DNA of 48,805 bases from Candidatus Woesebacteria bacterium RIFCSPLOWO2_01_FULL_39_23 (lineage in GTDB: Bacteria; Patescibacteriota; Microgenomatia; UBA8517). Positions 8,058 to 15,766 of the stretch are shown piece after piece (the stretch's first letter is position 1; each line of letters begins with the position of its first letter). Under the pieces are notes generated by a model. That model searched no databases, was not told the DNA's origin, and worked only from the letters and a program-made list of their open reading frames with translations. Where the stretch lies: positions 1 through 48,805 of the forward strand of contig MGHG01000016.1 of NCBI GenBank assembly GCA_001793095.1. The letters run 5' to 3'. Both the position numbers and the translations under genes were made by a program.

Positions 8058-9593
8058 ATGTTTTGTTATACTAATTTAATGCCTCGCACCTACCGGTTAA
8101 AAAAAATTCTCACACTGCCGAACTTGCTTTTTATCCTTATACTACTAATTGGTTTATTTTTCAGGCTTTATAAAATAACAAACTGGTTTGAATTCGGACA
8201 CGAACAGGATCTTCAATCCTGGATTGTTAAGGACATTATTATTGACAAACATCCCAGACTTATTGGTCAGGAAACCAGTATTACTGGTCTTTTTATTGGG
8301 CCTTTGTATTACTATTCCCTTATACTTTCCTTTCTCCTTTTGAAACTTGATCCAATTGCCTCTTTTATTCCGGTAACGCTCTTTTCCCTAGCTACAATAA
8401 TAAGCGTTTATTTCGTTTTCTCAAAACTATATGGAAAGAAAGTTGGTTTAATCGGATCTTTTATTTACTCCGCCTCAATTTCTATAACACTTCTCGATAG
8501 ATGGGCGGTACCGACCCAACCCACACTACTATGGATAATTTGGTACCTATACGTTTTAATTTCTTTTACGAGGGGTAAGTTTGAAAGTTTACCCATATTA
8601 ATTGTACTTCTAGGATTAATTTGGCATATTCATGTCGCTTTTGTGCCGCTTCTGATACTGATCCCTACAGCTCTTGTAATTTCCGGAAAAAATATCTTAG
8701 TCGAAATTCGCAAAATTAAAAAACATAATTTAATCATCGCAGTGATTATACTTTTCTTATTAATGGCACCATTTATCATCTTTGAGCTAAGACACGGTTT
8801 CCAACAAATATCCGGCCTTACAAAATCATTAAGTGATGAAAAAGGAGCGCTTACAGGAGCGTTCAAACTGGAGGTGATCTTAAAAAATATTGACCGCGTA
8901 CTCGGATCAATTTTGCTCTTTGGTTATCTCCCTACCTTACCTAAATTCTGGATATTTCCCAGCCTGTTAATTCTATTTTTTCTTTTAGTGCTCTTAATTA
9001 CAAAATTAAAAATATTCAAGAGCGGTGAGGCTATCATTATTTATCTTTGGATTCTTGATGTGGCGTTAAGCCACTACATGTCAAAAAGACCTTTGTCAGA
9101 ATATTATTTTAACAATCTTATTATACCGGGTCTGCTGGTTTACTCACTTTTATTATCGGCATTCCTTAAATTTAAAAAGGGAAACATATTATTAATTTCA
9201 ATCCTAATACTTCTTGCAATATTGAATAGCAATAAGCTCGTAACAAGGTCCACTCCGAGAAATGAATATCAGGACAAGAAAAAAATCGTTGACTACATTG
9301 CAAGTTACTCAAAAGAACATAGCTATCCGTGCATTTCAGTTAATTATATCGGTGATATTGGTATGAGATACGGTTATCGCTATCTCATGTGGTGGAAAAA
9401 TTTAGATGTAATTTCTTCCGGAAGTGACGTCGCGGTTTTCAGCATAGTCAATCCTTTCAATATTTCAGAAAAAGAAATAACTTATCGTTCAGCCGATATA
9501 GGTGTAATTATTCCAAAAAACACTACCATCAATCCTGAGGTTTGTAGTAAACCTGAGCGCCAACTCATTCCATTGAACGGCTTTCTTAATTAA
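8058..9593 (+). CDS. Membrane glycosyltransferase, GT39/ArnT-like
   Basis: A 511-residue polytopic protein with about ten or more hydrophobic segments. The first exterior loop is FRLYKITNWFEFGHEQDLQSW, in which an Asp/Glu-rich motif sits after helix 1 as in GT-C enzymes of the PMT/ArnT group. The C-terminal 100 residues form a soluble exterior domain. It likely transfers a sugar from a polyprenyl carrier to an envelope acceptor. An alternative start is the ATG at 8079, which would drop seven residues. The next gene is the REP transposase on the other strand. Confidence 0.7.
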   Translation: MFCYTNLMPRTYRLKKILTLPNLLFILILLIGLFFRLYKITNWFEFGHEQDLQSWIVKDIIIDKHPRLIGQETSITGLFIGPLYYYSLILSFLLLKLDPIASFIPVTLFSLATIISVYFVFSKLYGKKVGLIGSFIYSASISITLLDRWAVPTQPTLLWIIWYLYVLISFTRGKFESLPILIVLLGLIWHIHVAFVPLLILIPTALVISGKNILVEIRKIKKHNLIIAVIILFLLMAPFIIFELRHGFQQISGLTKSLSDEKGALTGAFKLEVILKNIDRVLGSILLFGYLPTLPKFWIFPSLLILFFLLVLLITKLKIFKSGEAIIIYLWILDVALSHYMSKRPLSEYYFNNLIIPGLLVYSLLLSAFLKFKKGNILLISILILLAILNSNKLVTRSTPRNEYQDKKKIVDYIASYSKEHSYPCISVNYIGDIGMRYGYRYLMWWKNLDVISSGSDVAVFSIVNPFNISEKEITYRSADIGVIIPKNTTINPEVCSKPERQLIPLNGFLN

Positions 9594-9610
9594 CGCATAC
9601 AATTCCTGTG

Positions 9611-9644
9611 CACCTTAGAGGTGAAATAGGTTCACACCTTAGAG
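9611..9644. repeat. Left palindromic end of the REP transposase unit
   Basis: A 13-base palindrome CACCTTAGAGGTG (9611-9623) is followed by a 9-base spacer and a second arm CACACCTTAGAG. The first 15 bases are identical to the inverted copy at 10394-10380, and ACACCT also recurs in register. Together they frame the transposase gene. Confidence 0.7.
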
Positions 9645-9660
9645 ATAAAAGATCATGCAG

Positions 9661-10338
9661 TTACTTCTCCAGAATAAGATGTTTAATCTCGTCAAGTTTT
9701 CTTTGGTAGTCGGCTTGATTGTAAATAAAAGTTTTATAGCTTTCGATGTTTGTGAAGAAATTCATAATTAATTCTTTATTAGATATACTTGAAGTGGAGC
9801 CTTCTAAATATTCTGGAAAAGATGAATAGTGATAATCTTTCAGGTCTTCGGCATTATTTACAATGTGTGAACTGTAAGGATTAAGATGAATATAACGCTG
9901 AACATGTAAAAGTTGTTCTTCCGTTACTATTCTTACAGCTTTGAATTTTCCTTGATAAATTGGTCCCACTCTATCATTTTTGATGTTAAGATAACGCGTA
10001 TAACTATTTGAAATATTACTCATAAAAGAAGAGATTCCATTATCCCTTACTTGTTTCAGAAGTAGGTGTAGATGATTGGGCATCAAACAATATGCTAGTA
10101 TTTCTACTAAAAAATCGTCTTTTTTCTTAAATTGTTCTATAAGTTCTAATCTTCTCTGTTTCGGTAAACGAATAAAAAAAGAGTATCTTAGGGGTGGATA
10201 AGCGTGTTGATAATAAGATAAAGTAGCAATTTTCCGGTCATAATCTCTTTTATTTAAAAATATGGGTTGAGAAGCAATCCCTCTGTTAACGACATGGTAG
10301 ATTTCACCATTTACAAGCGGAACCTTTCTTCCTGGCAT
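9661..10338 (-). CDS. REP-associated tyrosine transposase (Y1_Tnp family)
   Basis: A single-strand HUH nuclease of the TnpA-REP/IS200-like superfamily. The N-terminus GEIYHVVNRGI is the typical first strand. The metal-binding HUH pair is in CLMPNHLHLLL (His-Leu-His). The catalytic tyrosine helix is SFMSNISNSYTRYLN, followed by GPIYQGKFKAVRI and HLNPYSS. At 225 residues it is full length and apparently intact. Such enzymes mobilise short palindromic REP elements. Here the gene is bracketed by palindromic inverted ends, and related two-armed palindromes occur at 30517 and 45736. Confidence 0.9.
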   Translation of the reverse strand: MPGRKVPLVNGEIYHVVNRGIASQPIFLNKRDYDRKIATLSYYQHAYPPLRYSFFIRLPKQRRLELIEQFKKKDDFLVEILAYCLMPNHLHLLLKQVRDNGISSFMSNISNSYTRYLNIKNDRVGPIYQGKFKAVRIVTEEQLLHVQRYIHLNPYSSHIVNNAEDLKDYHYSSFPEYLEGSTSSISNKELIMNFFTNIESYKTFIYNQADYQRKLDEIKHLILEK

Positions 10339-10360
10339 AATCTTAATGTAACTGAAAATA

Positions 10361-10394
10361 CCAGAGGTGTAAATACCCCTTCACCTCTAAGGTG
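10361..10394. repeat. Right palindromic end of the REP transposase unit
   Basis: AGAGGTG (10363-10369) and CACCTCTAAGGTG (10382-10394) form a hairpin with a 12-base loop. Read on the minus strand it matches the left end over its first 15 bases. It lies 8 bases before the 3' end of the permease gene at 10403. Confidence 0.7.
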
Positions 10395-10402
10395 ATATCT
10401 AC

Positions 10403-11620
10403 TTATTCGTAGCGAATAGCTTCGATAGGAGGAAGTTTAGCTGCCCGGCGGGCGGGAAACACGCCAAAAAATATTCCTATGGCTGAAGATACAACAAATG
10501 AAATCACAACCGCAAGTAAGTTTAGTGATGCCGGAAAAAAAGCTCTGATTCCCAAAACAATCAAGCTAGCAATTATTAATCCTAAAATTCCTCCAAATAA
10601 AGATAGTAAAAGCGATTCGGTTAAAAATTGCCTTAAGATGTCTATCTCGGTCGCTCCAACAGCACGCCTTATGCCAACTTCTTTCGTTCTCTCAGTAACT
10701 GTAGCATACATGATATTCATGATCCCAATTCCTCCAACGATCAAAGAAATCGAACCAATTGCTACCAAAATTGCATTCACAATAGTAAAAATCTGATTTA
10801 CGGTAGACAGAATTTCAGTTTGTTCTGTTACTGAAAATTCATCCTTTTTATACCTTTTAAGCAGTATGTCTTTTGCTTTCTCCTTAACAACAGGAACGTT
10901 ATCCTCATTCGTTGTTCCGAGATAAATGGCAAAAAAAGTCTTATCCGGATTGAGTGAGGCAAAGGTTGTCCTATAGGGAATAATAAGCGCATTATCCATT
11001 TCCCTATCACCCTTTTTCTTCGCAACTCCGATTATTCTTATTCTCAAATCATCCACTCTAACAATGTTTCCGACCGCATCCGAGGGACTACCGAAAAGTT
11101 GTTCAGCAATATTATTACCCAGAACTCCATTTTTATTTCTCGACTGAACATCATTTTTATCAAATACACTGCCTTCTTCGATTTCAATATTCATCAATTT
11201 AAAAGCGTCCTCATTCGTTCCCATAATGCTACCGATTTTCTTGTCGGTCGTTGACTCAACGATTGAACTTTTCATGTACATGGGGGCAACGTAATCGGCT
11301 TCACTTATCCTTGTAAGATTTAAGTAATCTTTCTCGTCGAATTTTGCTCCTCCGGCAAAACCGGAACCGAAGTTAGCAACGCCTCCGCCGTCTTCACTTC
11401 CTGAAATATTTCCTGGAAAAATAATTATTAGATTCGCACCCAGGCTTTCAAACTGTCCCTTAATATAATTTTTAAGTCCCAACCCTAAAGCAATAAGCAA
11501 AACCACCGACAAAACACCAATCATGATGCCAAGCGACGTCAGTAAAGTTCGTACTTTATTTCTCTTAAAGTCCTCAAGAGCCGTCTTGACTAAATGTAAC
11601 CAACCGTTTCGTAGCTTCAT
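10403..11620 (-). CDS. MacB-like ABC transporter permease
   Basis: A 405-residue permease of the MacB/LolC type. It has one N-terminal membrane helix (VRTLLTSLGIMIGVLSVVLLIAL), a large extracytoplasmic domain (about 50-270), and three C-terminal helices of the FtsX fold. These include SLIVGGIGIMNIMYATVTERTKEVGIRRAVGA and a final FPARRAAKLPPIEAIRYE. It pairs with the ATPase at 11650 and the adaptor at 12320. The family moves peptides, lipoproteins or macrolides outward; the substrate here is unknown. No outer-membrane channel gene is nearby, in keeping with a single-membrane cell. Confidence 0.92.
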   Translation of the reverse strand: MKLRNGWLHLVKTALEDFKRNKVRTLLTSLGIMIGVLSVVLLIALGLGLKNYIKGQFESLGANLIIIFPGNISGSEDGGGVANFGSGFAGGAKFDEKDYLNLTRISEADYVAPMYMKSSIVESTTDKKIGSIMGTNEDAFKLMNIEIEEGSVFDKNDVQSRNKNGVLGNNIAEQLFGSPSDAVGNIVRVDDLRIRIIGVAKKKGDREMDNALIIPYRTTFASLNPDKTFFAIYLGTTNEDNVPVVKEKAKDILLKRYKKDEFSVTEQTEILSTVNQIFTIVNAILVAIGSISLIVGGIGIMNIMYATVTERTKEVGIRRAVGATEIDILRQFLTESLLLSLFGGILGLIIASLIVLGIRAFFPASLNLLAVVISFVVSSAIGIFFGVFPARRAAKLPPIEAIRYE

Positions 11621-11649
11621 AGCTCAAATGCAACCCGTAGGGGGTGATA

Positions 11650-12327
11650 TCACAAATATTTGTCAACTGTTTGACCGTCCTTGATATAGATTTGTCTATA
11701 AGTTTTTGCTGCGACATCATGCTCGTGAGTTACAATGACAACTGTTACGCCAAATTCTTTGTTTAAACCCTTCAAGATATTAATTATTTCATCGCCTGTT
11801 TTACTATCTAAATTACCCGTCGGCTCATCCGCAAGGATCATTTTAGGATGCATAACTAGGGCACGAGCTATCGCAACCCTTTGTTGCTGACCTCCGGATA
11901 TCTTATTCGGAAAAAAACTCTTTCTTTCTGATATGCCAAACCTTCTCAATAGTTCTTCTGCCCGTGTTACCGGATCAAAAGGTAACGGTTCTTTCGAGTA
12001 TTTTGTGGGTAGTAAAACATTTTCCAAAACTGTGAAGCGATTTATTAGATTAAATGACTGGAATACAAATCCTACTTTCCTGTTTCTAACCTTAGAGAGT
12101 TCAATATCCTTAAGTTGAGAAACATCCTTTCCTTCCAACAAAATCCTACCCGAGGTAGGTTGTTCTAAAAGACCAATCAGGTGCATCAATGTAGATTTAC
12201 CGGACCCAGAAGATCCTAAAATTCCAATAAACTCTTTTTCTTTGATTGTAAGATTTATGTTATCTACTGCTTTAACTTCCTCATCACCCAAATAGTAAGA
12301 TTTACTTACATTCTCCAATTTAATCAT
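11650..12327 (-). CDS. MacB/LolD-type ABC transporter ATPase
   Basis: A 225-residue ATPase with Walker A GSSGSGKST, Q-loop FVFQSFNL, signature SGGQQQRVAIARAL, Walker B MILADEPTGNLDS and the H-switch VTHEHD. It energises the permease 29 bases downstream. Its ATG overlaps the end of the adaptor gene by 8 bases, so the three genes form one operon (adaptor, ATPase, permease). Confidence 0.95.
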   Translation of the reverse strand: MIKLENVSKSYYLGDEEVKAVDNINLTIKEKEFIGILGSSGSGKSTLMHLIGLLEQPTSGRILLEGKDVSQLKDIELSKVRNRKVGFVFQSFNLINRFTVLENVLLPTKYSKEPLPFDPVTRAEELLRRFGISERKSFFPNKISGGQQQRVAIARALVMHPKMILADEPTGNLDSKTGDEIINILKGLNKEFGVTVVIVTHEHDVAAKTYRQIYIKDGQTVDKYL

Positions 12328-13354
12328 ATATTACGTCACCCTCGTTAATGTCTCCCTTGATCTCAACTTTGTTGTCACCTTCAACCCCCGTCTCAATTCG
12401 TATTTTATTGTTTGGCTTGCCGATTTTAAGATATTTTCCACTACTGTCCGACTTGACAAACTTGGGATCAACCCATAAAACATCTATTTTTTCATTAAGG
12501 ATAAATTTTGCGTCACCGGACATGCCGATTCTAACCTTTTGACTGTCCGGTAATTTCTTAAAATTAACTTTGACTTTATATACAGTACCTACTTCACCGA
12601 CTTGGGGAGTTAAACTAATATACTTGATTTCTCCTTCCAACATATCATCAGGAAATGCATCAAGTATGACGCGCATCTTTTTTCCGATATCGAGATTTAT
12701 AACATCTGTTTGATCCGCACTTACATCAAAATAAACGGTACTCTGATTGACTATCTCGATTTGCGACTCGGTCAAAGTCGTGTTTATTCCGCTGAATGGG
12801 TGCGTAATTGACGAAACGACACCGGCAAATGGAGCTCGAAGCGTCGAGTTGGAAAGGTTTTTTTGAGCTATAACATAATTCCTGTATGCTTTATCCCTAT
12901 TCGTTTCTGCAATTGTTCGTGTTTCACGCTGAGCAAACGATTCGTCACTTTCGTGACCCTGAACGTCATCATAAGTTTTTTGAAGAGACGCGTCATACCT
13001 TCGTAAATCTGCTTCTGCTTCAAGTAAAGTCTGATATACGCTTGTCGTATCCAACCGAGCCAGCTCCTGGCCTTTGACAACAGTTTGTCCTTCGGTCACA
13101 AAAACTTTATCTAGTTGACCCGAGGATAAAAAAGCCAGATTTGCATGCTCATCTGCTTCGATTGTTCCTGACAATACAAGTTCTTCTGATACATTTCCTT
13201 TTTCGACAGTCGATGTTTTATTGGAGGCGGTTTTTCTAGAAGACAAATATCTCCAGCCTGTTGCAAATAAGATAGCTAAAATAATAAGTATTATTAATCT
13301 TTTACGGCTTCCCAACATCTTTCTGATTATATTTTGCTTGCCTTTTTTCTCCAT
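12320..13354 (-). CDS. HlyD/MacA-like membrane-fusion (adaptor) protein
   Basis: One N-terminal helix (RLIILIILAILFATGWRYL) is followed by split lipoyl half-motifs (GTIEADEHANLAFLSSGQL...GQTVVKGQELARLD and LRAPFAGVVSSI) flanking a short coiled coil, then a beta-barrel domain. This is the RND/ABC adaptor plan. I chose the ATG at 13354 (MEKKGKQN) because the 14 codons from the ATG at 13396 run through a small hairpin (13365-13380) and give a poor N-terminus. In a single-membrane cell this protein would work as an extracellular partner of the MacB-like permease. Confidence 0.88.
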   Translation of the reverse strand: MEKKGKQNIIRKMLGSRKRLIILIILAILFATGWRYLSSRKTASNKTSTVEKGNVSEELVLSGTIEADEHANLAFLSSGQLDKVFVTEGQTVVKGQELARLDTTSVYQTLLEAEADLRRYDASLQKTYDDVQGHESDESFAQRETRTIAETNRDKAYRNYVIAQKNLSNSTLRAPFAGVVSSITHPFSGINTTLTESQIEIVNQSTVYFDVSADQTDVINLDIGKKMRVILDAFPDDMLEGEIKYISLTPQVGEVGTVYKVKVNFKKLPDSQKVRIGMSGDAKFILNEKIDVLWVDPKFVKSDSSGKYLKIGKPNNKIRIETGVEGDNKVEIKGDINEGDVIYD

Positions 13355-13358
13355 ACAC

Positions 13359-13380
13359 AAAAAAACACCATATTCGGTGT
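13359..13380 (-). promoter_or_regulatory. Small hairpin with T-run ahead of the adaptor gene
   Basis: On the minus strand ACACC and GGTGT pair around a 6-base loop, followed directly by a run of seven T's and then the likely start codon. The stem is only 5 bp, so it is at best a weak attenuator. Confidence 0.3.
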
Positions 13381-13480
13381 AATTCAATTTTATCATACAA
13401 GCGTATAAGTTTACATAACACGATTAAACTACAGGAATAAAAAAACGCAAAAATGATATAATCCAGTTAGTTACAACTTC

Positions 13481-14497
13481 ATGAAAAAGATATTAGTTAC
13501 AGGTGCTTCTGGAGTAATTGGAACATCGATAATAAAAAACCTACTTAAAAGAAATTCAGACTATTATATACAAGCGTTAGCTAATCACGACGAAGAATCA
13601 TTCTCTACTTTAGACAAAAATAAGTTTACCTTTATTAATGGAGATTGTAGAGACTACTCATTAGTAGACTCTCTGGTTTCTAATTCAAATGCCGTTATAC
13701 ACCTCGCAGCTCCGTCATCATTTTTAATGTACAAAGAAAAACCCATTGAATCTACGATTGACACGATCCAGATTTTTCTAAATATCATGGAGTCTATGAG
13801 AAAACATAAAGTTAAAAAAATCATACATGCGAGTACAAGTGCAGTATATGAGGGAAATAAGTTTCCATATAAGGAAACTATGTTCATAAGTCCACCAGAA
13901 TTAAAATCTCTTTCAAAAAAAATGAATGAGGATATTGGTAAAATATATTCCTCTTCATCTGGAATCACTGCAGTAGCTATGAGGCCCATGAGTGTTTACG
14001 GAGACGACGAAAGTAAGAAAGGCGGATATGCAAATGTCATTTCGTTATTCGTATGGGCTATGGTCAGTGGAAAAATTCCGATCGTTTGGGGCAACGGTAA
14101 TCAGACTAGAGATTTTATCCATGCAGAAGACGCAGCTGAAATGTTTTGCCTCGCTCTTGAAAAAGATGTCTACACACAATCATTTAATGTTGGTACAGGC
14201 ATAGAAACGAGTTTCAACGAAATAATTGATATAATTAACTCATTACGAAAAACTAATATTAAGCCTAAATACGTACCTGTTCCAATAGATATTTATGCAC
14301 GGAGGTTGTTATCAGATAATACGCTCGTCGAAAAAGTTCTGGGTTTTAAGCCGAAAATAACAATACAGGAAGGTATAAAAAGAGTAATAAAAGAATTTGA
14401 GTCAAAACATATTAAAGATAAAAAACTTGCAGATAAACAAGAGTTTTTCAAAACTCTACTTCCTCAAGAAAAGCACTCGCAAAGCAAAACTGATTAA
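13481..14497 (+). CDS. NAD-dependent epimerase/dehydratase (extended SDR)
   Basis: A Rossmann fold starts at once with ILVTGASGVIGTSI (GxxGxxG). VIHLAAPSS follows, then IIHASTSAVYE (the active-site Ser/Thr region), and DFIHAEDAAEMFCLAL near the end. In most relatives the next motif is YxxxK (often YGxSK). Here the aligned stretch reads LKSLSKKMNE, so Lys takes the place of the catalytic Tyr. The 30 C-terminal residues are charged. It probably acts on a nucleotide sugar, but the missing Tyr makes catalysis uncertain. A TATAAT lies at 13457-13462, 18 bases before the ATG. Confidence 0.82.
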   Translation: MKKILVTGASGVIGTSIIKNLLKRNSDYYIQALANHDEESFSTLDKNKFTFINGDCRDYSLVDSLVSNSNAVIHLAAPSSFLMYKEKPIESTIDTIQIFLNIMESMRKHKVKKIIHASTSAVYEGNKFPYKETMFISPPELKSLSKKMNEDIGKIYSSSSGITAVAMRPMSVYGDDESKKGGYANVISLFVWAMVSGKIPIVWGNGNQTRDFIHAEDAAEMFCLALEKDVYTQSFNVGTGIETSFNEIIDIINSLRKTNIKPKYVPVPIDIYARRLLSDNTLVEKVLGFKPKITIQEGIKRVIKEFESKHIKDKKLADKQEFFKTLLPQEKHSQSKTD

Positions 14498-14501
14498 CAT
14501 C

Positions 14502-15260
14502 TCATTTTTTTAATCCAACAATACATGCAAAACGGCCTTGTTTGTCCACAGGTAATTTTCCTTCCCGAACGTGCGAAAAAAATCGTTTATCTTTAACCGT
14601 ATCTATTCCGCAATCAAAAATATTACTTTCTAAAATGCCTACGTCCTGTAACTGTCTTTTGCAAAGTCCGACAAAATCTACTTTATATTTACCACCATCA
14701 ATCTTTTCAAGAAAAGGCTTCCATTTTGGATCAGTGTCTTGTGACGGCTTTTCTTTGATAAATGAGTCCTCCCTCGCAGCAGGTCCGAAACCAACAATCA
14801 TATCTTTTGGGTCGATCCTGTATTCCGAAATCATTTTCTCGACCGCCTTCCCTGCGATATTTATATCTGCTCCCTTCCAGCCAACATGCACCAAACCTAC
14901 AACTTCTTTTAGCGGATCAAATATAATTACTGGCAGACAGTCTGCAACAAGAAGAAAAAGAGATAAACCTTCTTCATTGGTGATAATCCCGTCGGCCTTA
15001 ACTGCATGGTTGTAATCTCTCATACTATCCCCGGCCGTGCGGTCATCGGCAACCACCACGTCATGACCATGTTGAACCCACAAACAAACCACGTCTTCCA
15101 TATCTATCTTATTTTTACTTAAAAATCTTTCCCGGTTGGAAATTACCTCACTGGTATTTAGAATATTTCCTAAAATATCGTTCGCCATATTCCCATCTTC
15201 CTTAGTCGAAAAACAGTGAATAAGTTTGGGATATTTTAGAAGTTCGGGAATCTGATACAC
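14502..15260 (-). CDS. yfiH: YfiH/LACC1-family purine nucleoside phosphorylase-like protein
   Basis: The family (multicopper 'polyphenol oxidase' fold, shown in relatives to act on purine nucleosides) is recognised from the Zn ligands in LWVQHGHDVV, LLVADCLPVIIFDP and GLVHVGWKG, and from the early HCFSTKEDGN. The longest reading frame begins at 15353, but the family begins at the segment IPELLKYPKLIHCF. I therefore start at the GTG at 15260, giving 252 residues, the usual length. A promoter (TTGGCT, 17 bases, TATACT) ends 10 bases before this GTG, so the mRNA would be essentially leaderless. Confidence 0.88.
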   Translation of the reverse strand: MYQIPELLKYPKLIHCFSTKEDGNMANDILGNILNTSEVISNRERFLSKNKIDMEDVVCLWVQHGHDVVVADDRTAGDSMRDYNHAVKADGIITNEEGLSLFLLVADCLPVIIFDPLKEVVGLVHVGWKGADINIAGKAVEKMISEYRIDPKDMIVGFGPAAREDSFIKEKPSQDTDPKWKPFLEKIDGGKYKVDFVGLCKRQLQDVGILESNIFDCGIDTVKDKRFFSHVREGKLPVDKQGRFACIVGLKK

Positions 15261-15270
15261 GACGATATTT

Positions 15271-15299
15271 AGTATAGTACAATATAAGCATGGAGCCAA
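15271..15299 (-). promoter_or_regulatory. Promoter of yfiH
   Basis: On the minus strand TTGGCT (15299-15294) and TATACT (15276-15271) are 17 bases apart, with the -10 box 10 bases before the GTG start. Confidence 0.55.
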
Positions 15300-15690
15300 T
15301 AAAAACGCCAAACATCCAAACTTCCAAAACTCAAAACAATATAAAAATATCAAATAAAAAACCCCAAGACCTAGAACAAAGATTAAACAATTTCTTTATA
15401 AGGATCATAAAACTATGCAAAAAATGTCCTTTAAATGCCAGAACTTCAAGAATAATATCACAACTTACCGCTGATGGTGGTCATTACCTGCAAACTACGC
15501 TGAAGCCACCGAAGCTATGAGCAAAAAAGATTTCTGTAAGTCGATCAAAATATGCAGAAAAGAAGCTAAGGAATCGAGAGTCTGGTTAAACGGACTCAAA
15601 GAAGTTGTGGATTTTGATTTTCTTATGCAGGAGGCAACAGAATTTATTTATATTTTTACGAGCATTCTTAGTAAAACGGATGTAAAATAA
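15290..15690 (+). pseudogene. Four-helix-bundle (23S rRNA intervening-sequence-type) protein, frameshifted
   Basis: Frame 1 encodes LEQRLNNFFIRIIKLCKKCP, then SRIISQLTADG. The family's next segment is found in another frame from 15481: SLPANYAEATEAMSKKDFCK, then KEAKESRVWLNGL, to a TAA at 15690. A one-base loss near 15476-15481 explains the break (GG followed directly by TCA TTA CCT GCA). Either the gene is dead or the base call is wrong. It lies between inverted copies of a 17-18 base sequence (15319-15336 and 15741-15757), suggesting an IVS-like mobile unit. Unrepaired it would give a 76-residue truncated product. Confidence 0.72.
15319..15336 (+). repeat. Left inverted repeat around the four-helix-bundle gene
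   Basis: AACTTCCAAAACTCAAAA matches the reverse complement of 15741-15757 (AACTCCAAAACTCAAAA) apart from one extra T. The partner copy begins 51 bases after the ORF's stop and ends 9 bases before the trmD start. Confidence 0.6.
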
Positions 15691-15740
15691 TTTAAATTTA
15701 AATTTTAATTTTAATTTTCCATTGCTTGGAGTTGTGGAAT

Positions 15741-15757
15741 TTTTGAGTTTTGGAGTT
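15741..15757 (-). repeat. Right inverted repeat around the four-helix-bundle gene
   Basis: TTTTGAGTTTTGGAGTT is the inverse of the copy at 15319-15336 and sits just ahead of the trmD start codon. The stretch 15690-15720 between the ORF and this copy is a run of TTTAAATTTAAATTTT-type self-similar text. Confidence 0.6.
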
Positions 15758-15766
15758 TTTAATATT

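Noticed and set aside
14502-15353. Longer YfiH start at 15353 with a hydrophobic Cys-rich N-terminus
   Set aside because: The extension crosses the promoter and the divergent four-helix-bundle start, and the family begins near the GTG at 15260.
15290-15690. Reading the four-helix-bundle gene through an in-frame TGA as a sign of recoded UGA (Gly)
   Set aside because: TGA ends tatC, the flavocytochrome and several genes with ATGA overlaps, so it is a normal stop here. A one-base deletion explains the break better.
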